A DNA stretch of 19,047 bases. Source: Isohypsibius dastychi (Eukaryota; Tardigrada; Eutardigrada; Parachela; Isohypsibiidae). The translations under genes and the position numbers were made by a program. Each line of letters starts with the position of its first letter. Within the stretch, counting starts at the first letter, position 1. Positions 1 through 11,647 of the stretch are shown here, one piece after another. The notes under the pieces are model-generated. The model saw only the letters and a list, made by a program, of their open reading frames with translations, ran no database searches and had not been told where the DNA came from. The DNA is taken from the NCBI GenBank assembly GCA_034696485.1, contig JAQIWT010000499.1, positions 1 to 19,047 of the forward strand, written 5' to 3'.

Positions 1-2577
1 ACCCCGCCCTGCGTTACAGGACAGGACACACTCACAAACCTTCCTCGGCAGCATACATTCCGCAAAGCGAAATGAATCTCGTCTTTGAAGCTTTCCCTTC
101 TTTGAATAACAGCCGTTGTTCGTTTCCTTTACAGACGAAGTTTTGACGGTTTTCGAAGGAGGAAAAGTGCTTCATTTGGGGGGAAAACGTTCTCTATGAG
201 AGTGGAAGGTGAGCAATGTCTGCTGTACCACAGTGTGCTTGTCGCTTTATTGATTTCTGTTGGAGAAAATTCATTTTTAGCTGCAAATAGATGGTTTCTG
301 TTCTCGTTTATACATCTGTGTGCTGTTTTACAGATCGCTCGCCGAGAAATATGATGGATTTGAATTCGAAACTAAGAAAAGAACTTGGAGATGATCTGTC
401 TGACTTTCATTTTTGGCACTTGTGATTGTGAATCTTGTGATCTTGCTGCGTTTGTTCCAAGTCGATGGATACCTGATTCTATTATCGACGATTTTCGTCT
501 ACTTTCTGCTACTTGGTTCTGCTACGTTCTCATTTATCTGAGTTCATTTGATTTTTTGCTGGATGCGGGCGATGCTAATTAAAACGATCAATTAAAGGAA
601 TATTTTGATTGGTTCCCGCGGTTTAAAAACCTGAACTGGATTGGTCGAAGGGATTAGAAAGAAAATGTCGGGACTGGCTGGCGCTCATTTTTCTGGTGGT
701 TGGAAGTACGCTATATTCATGCATGGTTTCCATACATATGACCCTGCTTGTATCCATACGTCAGGTTCGGCGCTTTAGCAGACGTACGAACACCATGTTA
801 AATTGTATGCAGCCCACATTCAACTCTCCATTATAGCACATTGCTAATATCTGGCTGTGGGAACCCCATCTCCCCACAGCCAGTATATAGCATATATCAT
901 ATCTACCAAAAGGCATAGGGTTATCAGGCTGGAATTCAGATTCGAATCATAAAAAAGAGAAGACCCTGGTTATCGAACAACGGAGTTGCATATTGCAATA
1001 AATGTATTGATGGTTCCTCCCTATATCGGTCCGGCTCCGGCAAGCTTCCATTCTTTCTTTTGGTTGCATGACCACGATAAAACGCGGTCAAATGGATCTC
1101 TTGGGGGTGACTCTGGTACTGAAGTTCTGACGACACCAAACAACAATCAATCAAATGTTCTGCCCATGACATCAATCAACCGTTGTTTCGGTTTTTGTTT
1201 TATGGTCTAGACTCTAGATGATATCATCATTCGCATCGCATCGGATTCTCCCTGGACTTTGGTTGACTTTTTGTTTGTTTTTTACTTATTAGCGGCCATT
1301 TGTGTCTCCTGGCTGGGCAAAGAAAACCACAACATCTGGCTTTTATGAACATTATGCGAGGATATGAATGAGTAATCAAGTGGGCCTGAATGCATTTATT
1401 CATTCATTGTGCAACCTGATCGCAAGGATTGATCGGATTGTGGAAATGAGGCTTGTTATCAGGTTAAACGTGAAATGTGTGTATTGCGCTGGAAAGTGAA
1501 GGATTCTGCTCCGCTGCTTGACCCACTCACATCGTAAACTCCGCTTTCCTCTGCTCTGACTGGAAAACTTGCAACATTATCGATCCAGCTCGAAAATTGG
1601 CCAAACCAATTGGATAACAGGACAATTAAGGGATTAAAAAGTGGAAACAGGAAATGTTCGCGTTTCATTCTGTTGGATTGCGCTGCTCCAATTCTGTTAA
1701 AAATCAACGCAGGAAGGTGGTTGATTTTCTGTGAAATTCCCTCGAATCAAGACTGGAGCTCAGGTAAATCAAGCTGTTTCCCTGTTTCCCTGTATAATTT
1801 ACTTGGGCTAATACAGAACCTTACCCGTTTGATTAATCGTTTTGAAGTTGAAGTTAGGAATTCTCTCGATTTTGCCCTGGAGGCTTTTTGTTTGTGTGTT
1901 TATTGATTCCCAAGCCATTTGACATGCATAATGAATGAATTGACTCGAGCCACGACGGAGATGAAGTAGCGCTTGCCGGTTATTGGATGTATTTTTGTCC
2001 GACAATTAAAAATCGATAAATCCAGGCAAAAATGTGGCACCTCTTATTTGAACTGGTTTTTTTGGATCGAAAATACGCAAATGTTTTGACATCCTAGTTT
2101 GCCCAACCATCCTGTTGGGAATTGTTCTGAATCATTTTCCGTCGCGAACCACAGATTTCATTGAAAGTTTTTGTACACCGGAAGTGGCAGTTTTCTTCTG
2201 ATTTGTGGACAGTGCAGATAATCAGGTAACCGTACTTAATTATTTTGCAAAACTTAGATCGCGTACTTATAATATCTCGCATTGGTTTTGTTTTTTGGTC
2301 TTGAAAATTGTTACCGCAAGTTCGACCTTTTGTTCCCTTATATTCTTTCTAGTTGATCCGAAAATGAACTGATGAAACGAACTCTGCTACCATCTTCCAG
2401 AAATAATTTTTCAACCACGATCGGGCTTGCTTTGAAATTCCTGAGTTTCCAAAAAATCCCGTTTTACCGGAAGTATAAAATCAGATTCCTCATAGTCGTA
2501 GAAGGGATGTTTTATCACATCAATGATTTTGTATGGTAGTGTTTTGCAGAATGCAAAATTAAATGTTTATTTTTCAG
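1..2577. other. Non-coding region upstream of LARGE
   Basis: I see no convincing protein-coding gene here. The short open frames on both strands lack family resemblance and are not joined by compatible splice sites. Two stretches look like untranslated leader exons of the downstream LARGE gene. One is bounded by an acceptor ending at 134 (pyrimidine tract then acag) and a donor at 209 (gtgagc); another could start after an acceptor ending at about 332. The acceptor at 2571-2577 that opens the first coding exon shows that at least one spliced leader exon must lie upstream. Which one is used cannot be decided from sequence. Confidence 0.5.
851..883. other. Perfect 11-bp hairpin
   Basis: CTGGCTGTGGG at 851-861 is exactly complementary to 873-883, with an 11-nt loop. 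The flanks (TGCTA at about 843 and TAGCA at about 888) allow the stem to continue past a small internal loop to about 20 bp. It lies in non-coding DNA upstream of LARGE. It could be a structural RNA, the relic of a small foldback element, or chance. Confidence 0.5.
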
Positions 2578-2622
2578 GGAGTTTGCGTTTCGGGGGTCAT
2601 CTTCAATCAGCCGCGGAAGCCG

Positions 2623-5600
2623 ATGATGAAATTACGGCAGTTTGGAGTTGCGGTGCTCGGGATTGTGGTAATCGGATTTTTCGTGTTGAGCATCTATTTG
2701 CATAGTGAAAAACATGGTGAGTGTCGATTTAGAAGAATAAATGCGGATGTTTGATCGTATTAGATTGGGCCCGAGAGTGACTGTTGTTCCGTAGATGCTT
2801 CCGATTCTCCACTTCCGCCGCAACGCACCCAAGATGCCGCATTCAGTCAAGAGGAGAAAATTGTGTAAGTAAATGAACGTGTTGGCAACAGAAGCTCCAC
2901 CGGAAGTTCGTTAATTCTATTCGGAAAACAGGAACACTGAAAAGTTTACCACAAAGAAAGTTGCGAATGGCTTCACATAATACGTCTTTTTTATTTTTGA
3001 GGAAGGAGAATTATTTTTCGCAAGGTCGCGTTCGTGCGTTGAAAAACTAATTTCTATAAATCATAACTGATCCAGGATGGGGAAACGCGCTGTTCGGTCG
3101 TGCAAAATCAGACCATTTTTTTAAAAATACGTTACATTAAAACCGTTGTTTTTTGATGGTGTACTTTCATAATAACCTTCCCTGTTGATCATATCGGTTT
3201 TTTGTACCGTTTGAATGGGGTTTTTTGCGGTTTCGTTCCTGTCGCCTGACTGAATAAGGGTTCTTGTAAGTTTGAAAAAATTCGGACTAAGAAACAGTAG
3301 TTAAATTGGTACGCAGATGTAAGAAGCCTGGTCTCGTTCATAGCATTGAATGATCGTGCTCTGATGTTTCTTGAATTTTAAAATTCTGTTCGGGCTCTTC
3401 GGTTTCGTAATTGTATTTTACACGGCTGGTTGTTTCGATCTCCATCTCTTTGCATTTTAGGCCTAATTCTCTTGACACGCTTGACAAGCTGGATATCTCG
3501 GCGGGAATTAACAATAATCTCCATCGTGGCGTGAAGGAACTCCCGGGTGCCGACCAACGATGCCAAGTAAGCTAATTGATTATTTGACTTTTCTCTCCCC
3601 GCCAACCTCGAAATGTAATCTTTCAAAGTTACCCGTCACTCAACAGATAAGCAACCCTTTCTTTTTCCCGAGCAAACAGTACATCGTAATTCCAGAATGA
3701 TTACAACTTTGTGCTGCAATTCGAACACTCATCAGTTAATCAGCAGTAACTGATAATTTTCAGAATTTCTTATTTGTTTTCTGGTAAGAAATGTCAGGTC
3801 GTCTGAAGTGTTTGGCACTTGGCCTTTATTTTTTGTTCACAAATACTGTGAGTTGAGGAAGAAATTCGTGAAAGGAAAAGCGGTGACTTGTTTTGAAACT
3901 TATTGAATTTTTTGCCTTTTGTGTATTATTATGCACGATAGCTTTTTGACATATCTTCGTGGAATTAATGTAACTTGAGTGCGGTGAGACTGCAGGAAAG
4001 TCTAGGTTTCTAAATAATCTTCTCCATGCCGGGTTTGGTGTTTGTCAGGAATTAAGTTCGATTAAGAAATTAAGAAGGGAAGCCACCAATCTTCAAATAT
4101 TCCTGAAACCAGAAAGCCTAAGTGGTGGTTGTACTATCGCAATTGTATTCAAAGAACAAAGAAAACTTAATTTCGGAATTTTTCGTGGCCTGTGAATATC
4201 CGTTCTGACAGTGTTGCAAGAATGGTTTCTCGTTCCTTGTTTTATTCTCGAGCAATGACCCGTTAGAACAATCTCCTTCTACAAGATGATTAAATTTGTC
4301 ATATTTTCGAGATGTTTATTTTCTGAAATCCTTAATTTCGAATTCTTAATTTCTGATCATTTCTGTGGATCAAGTTATTAGCAATATACTGTACGTTAAA
4401 ACTCGGTTTTTATGCTGCTTATTTGAGTGCAAAAGATGAGTGATTTCCGGTGGGAAACAATGGTAATCCTCTGGTTCGCGAAACATTTTCTGAAAAGTTG
4501 CTTCAGTGTACGGTAGTGACTGTACCGTTTTCAGGAAAACAGTTTATTTCGCCTTATGAAAGGGAGAAAGAATTTTGAATTCTTGTCGAAGTGTAGCTCT
4601 TCAGTGAATATATTTGGAAATAGTTGGTGAAAGTGTTTTCTTTTATTTTTGCAGAAGGTGGATGTTGCGGTTGTATGTGCTGGACATAACAGCACGAGAA
4701 CTGCAATGACGTTGATCAAGAGTCTCCTCTTCTATCGAACGAGTTTCATCAATTTCCATCTGATCGTCGACGCTCCAGCCCAATTGATTCTTACAACCCT
4801 CTTCAATACTTGGGAAGTTTCGAATGGTAAGGCAAACATGATTTCTAAATCAATCGATTGGCTCATCTTCTATCTATGACTTTGAAATGTTTTCGCCTCA
4901 AGTGCAAACAGCTTTTAACGTTTTCTGGTCGATAAACACTTTTTTGATTTCTTTGACGTGTTTTCAAAATCCCAATCAATAAAATCTTTGATTTTTGAAT
5001 CTGGACTAGCTTTGTCCATAAATCGACAGAATCTCGTAATTTATTGAGGGTAGTTGAAAGCATCTTTGATCAGGAACTCAGTACATGCGAGTTCCGTCTG
5101 AATTTTACTTGAATTGTTTTTTTGCTACAATTTTCCGGTTAGTAATGTTAAAAGAGAATAATCCTTCAACCATTCTATGTATTAACATTCTACTTATGTT
5201 TTTGGATTGCTGTTTACTGGTGTCGTTCTGTTTCACAAACTTATCAGTTTCTAAATATTTCGAATTAATTCACCCTGGTCTGGAATTTTTTTTCACCGTT
5301 CTTTTTTGTAGTGACAGTCAATTATTATTTGACCGACCAAATAAAACCATTTGTTAACTGGATTCCCAACAAGCACTATTCCGGAATCTATGGATTAATG
5401 AAGTTGACATTGGCAGCTGTTTTACCAGACACTCTAGATCGGGTACGTCAGTTCGGAATTCGCATATCGGCGATTCTTTCGGACTCGATCAGACTGTCCT
5501 TCAGTTTTTACTGACTTGCACCAGTATGATTGATCCGTTTTGTACCACATGACATGTTTGTTTGATGTAGGTCGTTGTTCTCGATACCGATGTCATATTC

Positions 5601-7923
5601 GCCTCAGATGTCACCGAGTTGTGGAACTTGTTTGATAGACTTGGGAAGAAGCAGGCATTTGGGATGGTCGAGAACCTCAGTGACTGGTATACCGGCGGAA
5701 CGTGGAACGAACAAAAAAGATGGCCGGCACTTGTAAGTCGACTAAATGTACATGCAGAACTAACCGATTGAGTCCTGAATCGAGTCTTAAAAATTGACAT
5801 GAAATACAATTTTGATTCCTGTACGATTTTGACGTTATTTTGTTGTTTTTTCAGGGGAGAGGGTTTAACAGTGGCGTGATCTTGATGGATCTGGCTAAGC
5901 TTCGTCCGAGTGGATGGATGCAGTTGTGGAAAGATGTGACAAATCGCGTCCTGCCATTCATGAACGCCACTGACCTCGCCGATCAGGATATATTCAACGC
6001 TGTATTCAAAGACCATCCTGAGCTAGTCTATACTTTGCCGTGCATATGGAACGCTCAACTGAGTGATCATACTAGAAGTGCCGAACTTTGCACGGAGAAT
6101 GTCGACGGTTTCAAGGTAAGTTAGCGCAACATTTCTGAAATCTGGTTCGGAGAATAAAAGTGTCTGTCGCGTAGATTATTCATTGGAACTCGCCGAAGAA
6201 GATGCAAGTCAAACATCGACTTGGACGATATTACAAAAACGACTATCTGACGTTTGTTTCGCATGACGGAAACCTTCTTCGTCGAGGTGTTCTTGGGTGT
6301 TCTGAGACTTCACCGGAGGTTAGTATCTGTAATTGGCCTGAGATGTGTGTTCCGTATTTAAGTATTTGTTTCAGTACGCTTATTCATGACTTGGAAATTT
6401 CTTGTTTAGGATAAGGAGAATTCGTTGGCATATGAGGATGTCTGCTACGAATTTATGCGGCTGGAGAGTCTCAAATTTCGGACTCATTTGTACTACGTGG
6501 ATTACTTCTATGAATCCAAAGAGCCGAATGACATTACTTTGGTTGCGCAATTGTCTTTCGACCGACTCCAGATGCTTGAACCCCTTTGTGGCCACTGGAT
6601 AGGTAAGACTTACTTTTTCTTGACCCTTTTTGCTGAAGGACTTTGTCAGCCACCTTGACCCCCTTTGAATTTTTGCTTTCATTTCAGGTCCTATTAGCAT
6701 TGCCTTATATCTGTCGGATGCAGAAGCTCAGCAGTTTTTCGATTTTGTCGTTGATTCGCCTGAATTGTCAGTCAGAAGGAACGTCGGTTATCATATTGTT
6801 TACAAAGATGGGGTAAGTCGGCTAAATACGTCAGGTTGATTTAAACGTCGACTTGGAAATTGAAAAGTACGTTACAGAGAGTGACGAATTCTGGTTGTGA
6901 TTGTGAAATTGAGATGCACGTTCAGAACGCTGCATGTTATGTTACTTGAAGCCAACGTAACGTTTTTCTCTTTTTGTAGGCTGTTTACCCAGTAAATTAT
7001 TTGCGGAATGTTGCGCTTGGACAGGCAAACACACCCTTTGTATTTCTGACGGATATTGATTTTCTTCCCATGTTCGGCCTTTATGAAATGCTCAAGGATA
7101 CAATTTCTCGAATGGACTTGATGAATCAAGATACCAAAGTAAGTCAGTCCAATGTGCTAGTTTGCTTAGCTCATTCAGCAAACTGGGCATCGTAAAAATG
7201 TCAGCGATGGTTTTAGCAAGTACCATATTTCTTCAATCTTCGTACTGATAGCAGAATGCTGTTCCAACGCAATATATATAAGAACACTAAAATTGCTGTT
7301 CTGCACAGAATTTGTCCAAGTGCCTCTTCCGTTTTTGACTGGGGACAGGAGTTCTTAGTTGATCACGTTGTTGATTTCAGGCTTTAGTGGTCCCTGCCTT
7401 TGAAACGCAGCGCTACCGATACACTTTCCCAACCAACAAATCTGAGCTTCTCCAGCAGTTGTCAGCTGGTGACGTTATTCCTTTCCGATTTGACGTATGG
7501 CCGAAGGGTCACGAGACGACGAATTATTCGAGATGGGCTACCGCAGCTAACCCATATACCGTTGAATGGGTACCTGACTATGAGCCCTACATAGTCGTTA
7601 GCCGCAATGTTCCTGAGTACGACAGAAGGTTTGGTGGGTTTGGATGGAATAAAGTATCGCATTTAATGATGCTCGCAGTGAAAGGGTAAATTATATTTGA
7701 AAATATGGATTTTTGGATGGTGACCTTTGCGGATTGTAGTTATGAATTGATTGTGCTTCCGGAGGTGTTCACAATCCACATGCCACATGCACCTAGTTTG
7801 GATATTGCCAAATTTCGCTCAAAGTCACAGTACCGAAGATGTCTCACTCGTCTCAAACAAGAATTCGTCCGTGACCTTGCCAAAATCCACGGAATGAAAG
7901 CGACCAAGTATCTCATCTCGTGA
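2623..7923 (+). CDS. LARGE1: LARGE xylosyl- and glucuronyltransferase
   Basis: Bifunctional Golgi glycosyltransferase. In the known family it adds alternating xylose and glucuronic acid (matriglycan) to alpha-dystroglycan. Exons: 2623-2716, 2795-2864, 3461-3566, 4655-4826, 5312-5442, 5571-5732, 5855-6115, 6175-6318, 6410-6602, 6688-6812, 6980-7138, 7381-7685 and 7740-7923. All phases agree and give 701 residues (human LARGE1 has about 750). The product is a type II membrane protein: a short cytoplasmic tail, a membrane anchor at about residues 7-26, and a short stem to about 90. A GT8-type xylosyltransferase domain follows, with LDTD (DxD at 196-198) and [13 protein letters not shown]. The C-terminal GT49-type domain has TDIDFLP (DxD at 511-513), [21 protein letters not shown] and HMPHAP. 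Several N-x-S/T sequons are present. The start is the first of two adjacent ATGs, 45 nt inside an exon opening at 2578; an upstream start in another exon is not excluded. The large introns (2865-3460, 3567-4654, 4827-5311) show no other gene. The stem is shorter than in vertebrates. Identification is secure; the first two exons are the least certain. Confidence 0.95.
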
Positions 7924-8041
7924 GAATTTGTGGTTTTAAAGAGTTGTTGTTTTTATCCTGCCTGGCAGCTGTGTTTTTTAATTTTGTTTTATTTCATGCA
8001 GCATGCTGCCTTACTTTACAGTCTCGGTGACCTTTAAGGTT

Positions 8042-8047
8042 TTATTT
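8042..8047 (-). terminator. Candidate poly(A) signal of the mucin gene
   Basis: The minus strand reads AATAAA here, about 200 nt past the stop at 8248; a second copy lies at 7988-7993. Both fall inside the predicted 3' UTR of LARGE, so the two transcripts would overlap tail to tail. Confidence 0.4.
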
Positions 8048-8182
8048 TTTATGCAGTTTTGAGATTTTCTTGTTTTAACTCGTTTTTCGGGATTACTTTT
8101 ACGCACAACTGTGATAATTTCTTATGAAGATCACAAATAGGATTTCGGAAACAGTGACCAGTTCAAACTCAAATCAACATTT

Positions 8183-8188
8183 AATAAA
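8183..8188 (+). terminator. Candidate LARGE poly(A) signal
   Basis: AATAAA lies 260 nt past the LARGE stop and is the best match in this strand's 3' region. If it is used, the LARGE 3' UTR runs to within about 50 nt of the end of the convergent chitin-binding mucin gene. Confidence 0.5.
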
Positions 8189-8247
8189 AAAGCAGAAGAA
8201 AGACGAAGCATTGAAGCAGCGTTGCTGAAGACGGTTTCTCGGAGATG

Positions 8248-10095
8248 CTATTGAACGTCTCGCTCCGAACAAACACCTTGCCCATTCCTACGGCAGCATT
8301 TCAAGTCGAATTCGCAGTCCGCGTCATCAGCGCATACACCCCCGTCGATATCCAGTAAATCAGTCTCACTTGGACATTTTCCTGGTTTGATGATGCGAGC
8401 GCACCAGGGCTTGTTATGACGGATAACACAACGGTCACCTCGCACGCATGCCAGATTCTAGAAAGCATAAGAATTTATAAAACAAACTTTTCCAAAACTA
8501 ACAATATATGAACCTTACGCAAGCTACTCCAGGTTCCGCCGTTGTTACTCCAGTTCCCGGCCTTTTCGTCGATTTCGCCGTTGTTGACTCTGTCGTGGTT
8601 TCTTCTGTTGTTCTTGGAGTCTCTGTAGTCGTTGAAGGCCGTTTATTACGCATGGTCGTGGATTCAGTCAGTGGTTTCTCGGTGGTCGTTGATGGTGCAG
8701 AGGTCAGTGAGGCTTGTGTGGTTGTCGGAGTTTCGGTGACTGTTGTGGTTTGTCTAGGTTTTTTTGTTGTAGATTCTTCAGTCACAGGTTGCATTGTTGT
8801 TGACGGCCTTTTTGTTCTTTTGGTGCTTGACTCAGTAGTGGGTTCGTCGGTGATTTCTGGTTTGTCCGTTGTCGTCACGGTGGTTGTCGTTTTTCGAGGC
8901 TTTCTTGTAGTTGACACCGTGGTAGACTCCTCTGGGGTTCCTGAGACCTCAGTAGTCGTCGTTGGAGATGTCGTTGTTCTCTTTGGAGTCCGTCGTGTTG
9001 TATAGTATTCCTCTTCATCATCATCATCCACTTCTTCATAGGCTTCGGTAGTTGTCCTTTGCAGATAGGTTGGCTTCGTTCTGGTAGTCCATCTGGGTCG
9101 CGTTTGCTGAACAATGTAATTGGTTGAATCCTCGTCAGGTCGATTGGCCCCTAAAGAGCGGGTCGTAAATTCACAGATATGTGATTTATGGTCTTTCAAT
9201 GACACGCTCTGTAATGATTTTAATCTGCCGGACACACTCCAAGATTTATCACCCACCACAACTTGACTGATCACTGATCATTTTCTAAATATTTTACCAT
9301 TAGAACCGATTATGTTCACGTACCGTGATCGTCGTCCAGAAGCGGCCAGGTTGGATGATAAAGTCTCGGGTTGGAGTAATAACGGAATTGAAACGAACTA
9401 CAGAAAAATTCAAACTTACCTCCGTAAACTTCATTCCTCGTCTCAAATTAGAGGCACTCACTTTTGACAGTCAACCTTCGTCCACCAATCACAGCTCAAG
9501 GTGATCTGGTTGAATATCTGCAAGGTCACACTCAGTCTCCAAACGACCACTCAGAACAACTGTTTCGTCAGACTTACAGTGCGAACTGGGCACAAATAAC
9601 TGCTCAGCACTCCATCCGGGTCACATTGATGAATAACTTGACAGTCATTTTCCACATCGGTGTAAAAACCCGGCATGGATACGTCTCTGCAGCTGAAGCT
9701 ACTAGGTGGAAGATATTCCAAAGTTGGGTATTCATCAATGTTCGTTTTGTCTCCTCGCAAAATCAACAGCGCCTCACGAAGGGCTGGAGATTGAGGTACA
9801 AATTTCTCATCTGTTAAAACCCAGCTAAAGCTCGGTCAGCATGATTGAACAAAATCACGACTTACAAACTGGTGGATAATAAGGAATTTTCTCTGGCCTG
9901 GAATATTTTGCGCCGATGACCAGTTTCTTCAATAAAATCGGTGCAATGGGACGAACACTTTTTGTACGCTTCCGTGAACCCTGGATAAACAAAATAAATA
10001 TATTTGAATATCAGAAAAGCTGAGATGGGTTTTCTGACCTCCGCTGAAAACGTTAAGACAAGAAACAACAATCCAGTTTTCATGAATAGTTTCAT
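8248..10095 (-). CDS. Secreted chitin-binding mucin with WAP-like domain
   Basis: Predicted secreted matrix protein; its exact role is unknown. Minus-strand exons: 10095-10039, 9980-9866, 9810-9578, 9517-9462, 9397-9324, 9150-8519 and 8457-8248. All introns are GT-AG and in phase, giving 458 residues. Residues 1-18 form a signal peptide (hydrophobic core TGLLFLVLTF). Residues 98-152 are a type 2 chitin-binding domain (CBM14/peritrophin-A) with all six cysteines (98, 114, 120, 131, 144, 152), completed only when exons 3 and 4 are joined, which supports the splice model. YYSNPRLYHPTW follows, a tail style seen after such domains in cuticle proteins. Residues 214-228 are an acidic, Tyr-containing patch. 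About 229-385 is Thr/Ser/Pro-rich with recurring KRPSTT-like units, suited to heavy O-glycosylation. The final exon carries a cysteine-rich WAP-like domain (KPGKCP, later KCC). Such proteins usually sit in cuticle, eggshell or gut lining. The first exon and exon 5 are supported by phase and motif only. Confidence 0.85.
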
Positions 10096-11025
10096 GGCTG
10101 AGATGAGAAAAGATTTTGAGTAGCGAAGCAATTGAGAGAGAAAATGCAATGTGAGAATCTATGATTATCCTGTTGAGGCGCCTTGATAGCTGTGCTAAGC
10201 TTGTTGTATCAAACATAGGTTGCCTCCCAGCTATTGACTCTTTCTATATCTCTTCGTTGTTTGGTAAAGTTTTGCGATGAGCAGTTACTAATTGTGCTTT
10301 AAGCCGCAACTCAATGGAAGGTCAGTCGCCCCTCAAAGAGGGTACTACCGGTTCTGTAAAGGCGGTTGTTAATGGGGTGTTTAACCCTCTCGTGTATTCC
10401 GACAGGTGACAAATGAAAACCAACGAGGTAGTTCTTATCATAACCTGTTTCCTTCATGCGGTATTCTTTCTTCGCGAACCGAACCGATTATCTTGTTCCG
10501 TTTTTATGGGTGATCGGTGTTTGGGGTGGCTTATGGTTGTGTTGGTACAACATTGAAAGTCAGTGAAGCGCAAGGTGAGTCACGCTGTAAGATATGCAGG
10601 TTCATTCAAACCGCGACAAGATGATTGACGGCTCAGAAAATGTGAGCTGCTAAGGTATTTCGAAACTAGTCGGCCAGTGATCGTGAAACTTTTCTCTTGC
10701 ATTGTTGTTGTAATCCACTCAAAAGAATTGCTAACTTGTCTATGACGAGTCTGAGAGCTATTCAACAAAACACTTTAAAAAGAATATCCTGGCTCGACAA
10801 CGCTTCTGGTGCAGATTAGTTACTTTCTGCACGGAGACTGCCTCAAAGTCGTCATGCATGTTGCCCATGCTTAGAGCATTGAAAATGAAATCGACAATTT
10901 GAGTTTTTGGTTAGGTTCTATACTCGGCAAAATTATCAAGATCTGTTTTTTTAGGGAAACCACACTGAGACTTGGTTACATTCTGTTTTGAAATGCGTAT
11001 TGGCCACTGAATTTATTGAAACTTA
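10096..11025. other. Intergenic stretch, no gene seen
   Basis: This is the upstream side of the minus-strand chitin-binding mucin gene and must include its promoter. No TATA box or initiator stands out clearly. The short open frames on both strands have no recognisable content, and no clear repeat of the neighbouring transposon was noticed here. Confidence 0.4.
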
Positions 11026-11033
11026 TTCACGTA

Positions 11034-11175
11034 CTCCGTCTTGTCGATAACTTGAAGGTGAACAGTCTTGATTTAGTAAATCAAGACCGTAACCCCATCT
11101 GTTCACCAAACGGGCCCCGCAGTTTTGATTGACTAAATCAAAACTGTTTACCTCCAAGTTATCGGCAGGACGGAG
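11034..11175. mobile_element. 142-bp foldback MITE-like element
   Basis: The element is bounded by TA on both sides (11032-11033 and 11176-11177). Its arms begin CTCCGTC and end GACGGAG and are inverted copies over roughly 57 bp; over the outer 38 bp I count five mismatches, all transitions. Each arm also holds its own palindrome: GTCTTGATTTA and TAAATCAAGAC around a single G on the left, and CAGTTTTGATT and AATCAAAACTG around 5 nt on the right. TA flanks and CTCC termini suggest a Tc1/mariner-type (Stowaway-like) non-autonomous element; that family assignment is inference. It encodes nothing. Confidence 0.65.
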
Positions 11176-11225
11176 TACTGTCTCACTCACTGACGATGGT
11201 CGACCTACAGAATGTGCGTCTGTAG

Positions 11226-11287
11226 CGGGCAGAATAGTTGAACAGTTGATTCGTTGAATCAACTATTCTGCCGGGCAGAATTGTTGA
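11226..11287. repeat. Outlying half-site cluster of the transposon repeat
   Basis: Three copies of the 16-nt half-site CGGGCAGAATAGTTGA are packed here: forward at 11226-11241, reverse at 11259-11273 and forward at 11272-11287 (one mismatch). It is the same motif that builds the palindromes in the inverted repeats at 11.68-11.95 kb and 18.6-19.05 kb. It may be the outer part of the left end of the large transposon, or a separate relic. Confidence 0.6.
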
Positions 11288-11401
11288 GCGGGAAGAACAG
11301 TTGATCCAGCCAGAACTTGATTTTCTTAACTCCGAATCTATCCAAATTGACAAAAACTCACTGAACGACGGATATCTGAAAATCCAACTTACCACATTAA
11401 G

Positions 11402-11647
11402 ATGGATGCTGAGGGAAACGAATTTCTCGAGAAACATATCGAATCAACTAATCTGCCCATTGCAATCGTAACCAAGACTAGATTTGTGAACGAAAACGGT
11501 TTTATCCGCGCCGCAGGTTCAACACAGACAGAACAATGTGATGGTATTCCATCCTCTGTATATGAAAAACTGAATGTCGTGAAACAACGACCTGCATATG
11601 ATGAGGAAAGGGCAAAACCTCTAAAATCAACTGTTTTGCCGTTCTAA
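11402..11647 (+). CDS. Hypothetical 81-residue open frame
   Basis: An ATG in a fair context (AAGATGG) opens 81 codons ending at TAA inside repeat DNA. The product is hydrophilic with no recognised motif. The last residues are encoded by a degenerate copy of the transposon half-site, which argues against a conserved gene. It lies between the outlying half-site cluster and the left inverted repeat. It could be a small accessory gene of the transposon, an exon fragment, or chance; chance is most likely. Confidence 0.15.
   Translation: MDAEGNEFLEKHIESTNLPIAIVTKTRFVNENGFIRAAGSTQTEQCDGIPSSVYEKLNVVKQRPAYDEERAKPLKSTVLPF

Noticed and set aside
5501-6016. 171-codon minus-strand open frame
   Set aside because: It lies antisense to LARGE exons that encode conserved glycosyltransferase motifs and has no motif of its own.
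8508-9005. 165-codon plus-strand open frame rich in Val and Ser
   Set aside because: It is the exact antisense of the Thr-rich mucin exon; the Val/Ser bias is the mirror of Thr codons, and the sense frame has domain and splice support.
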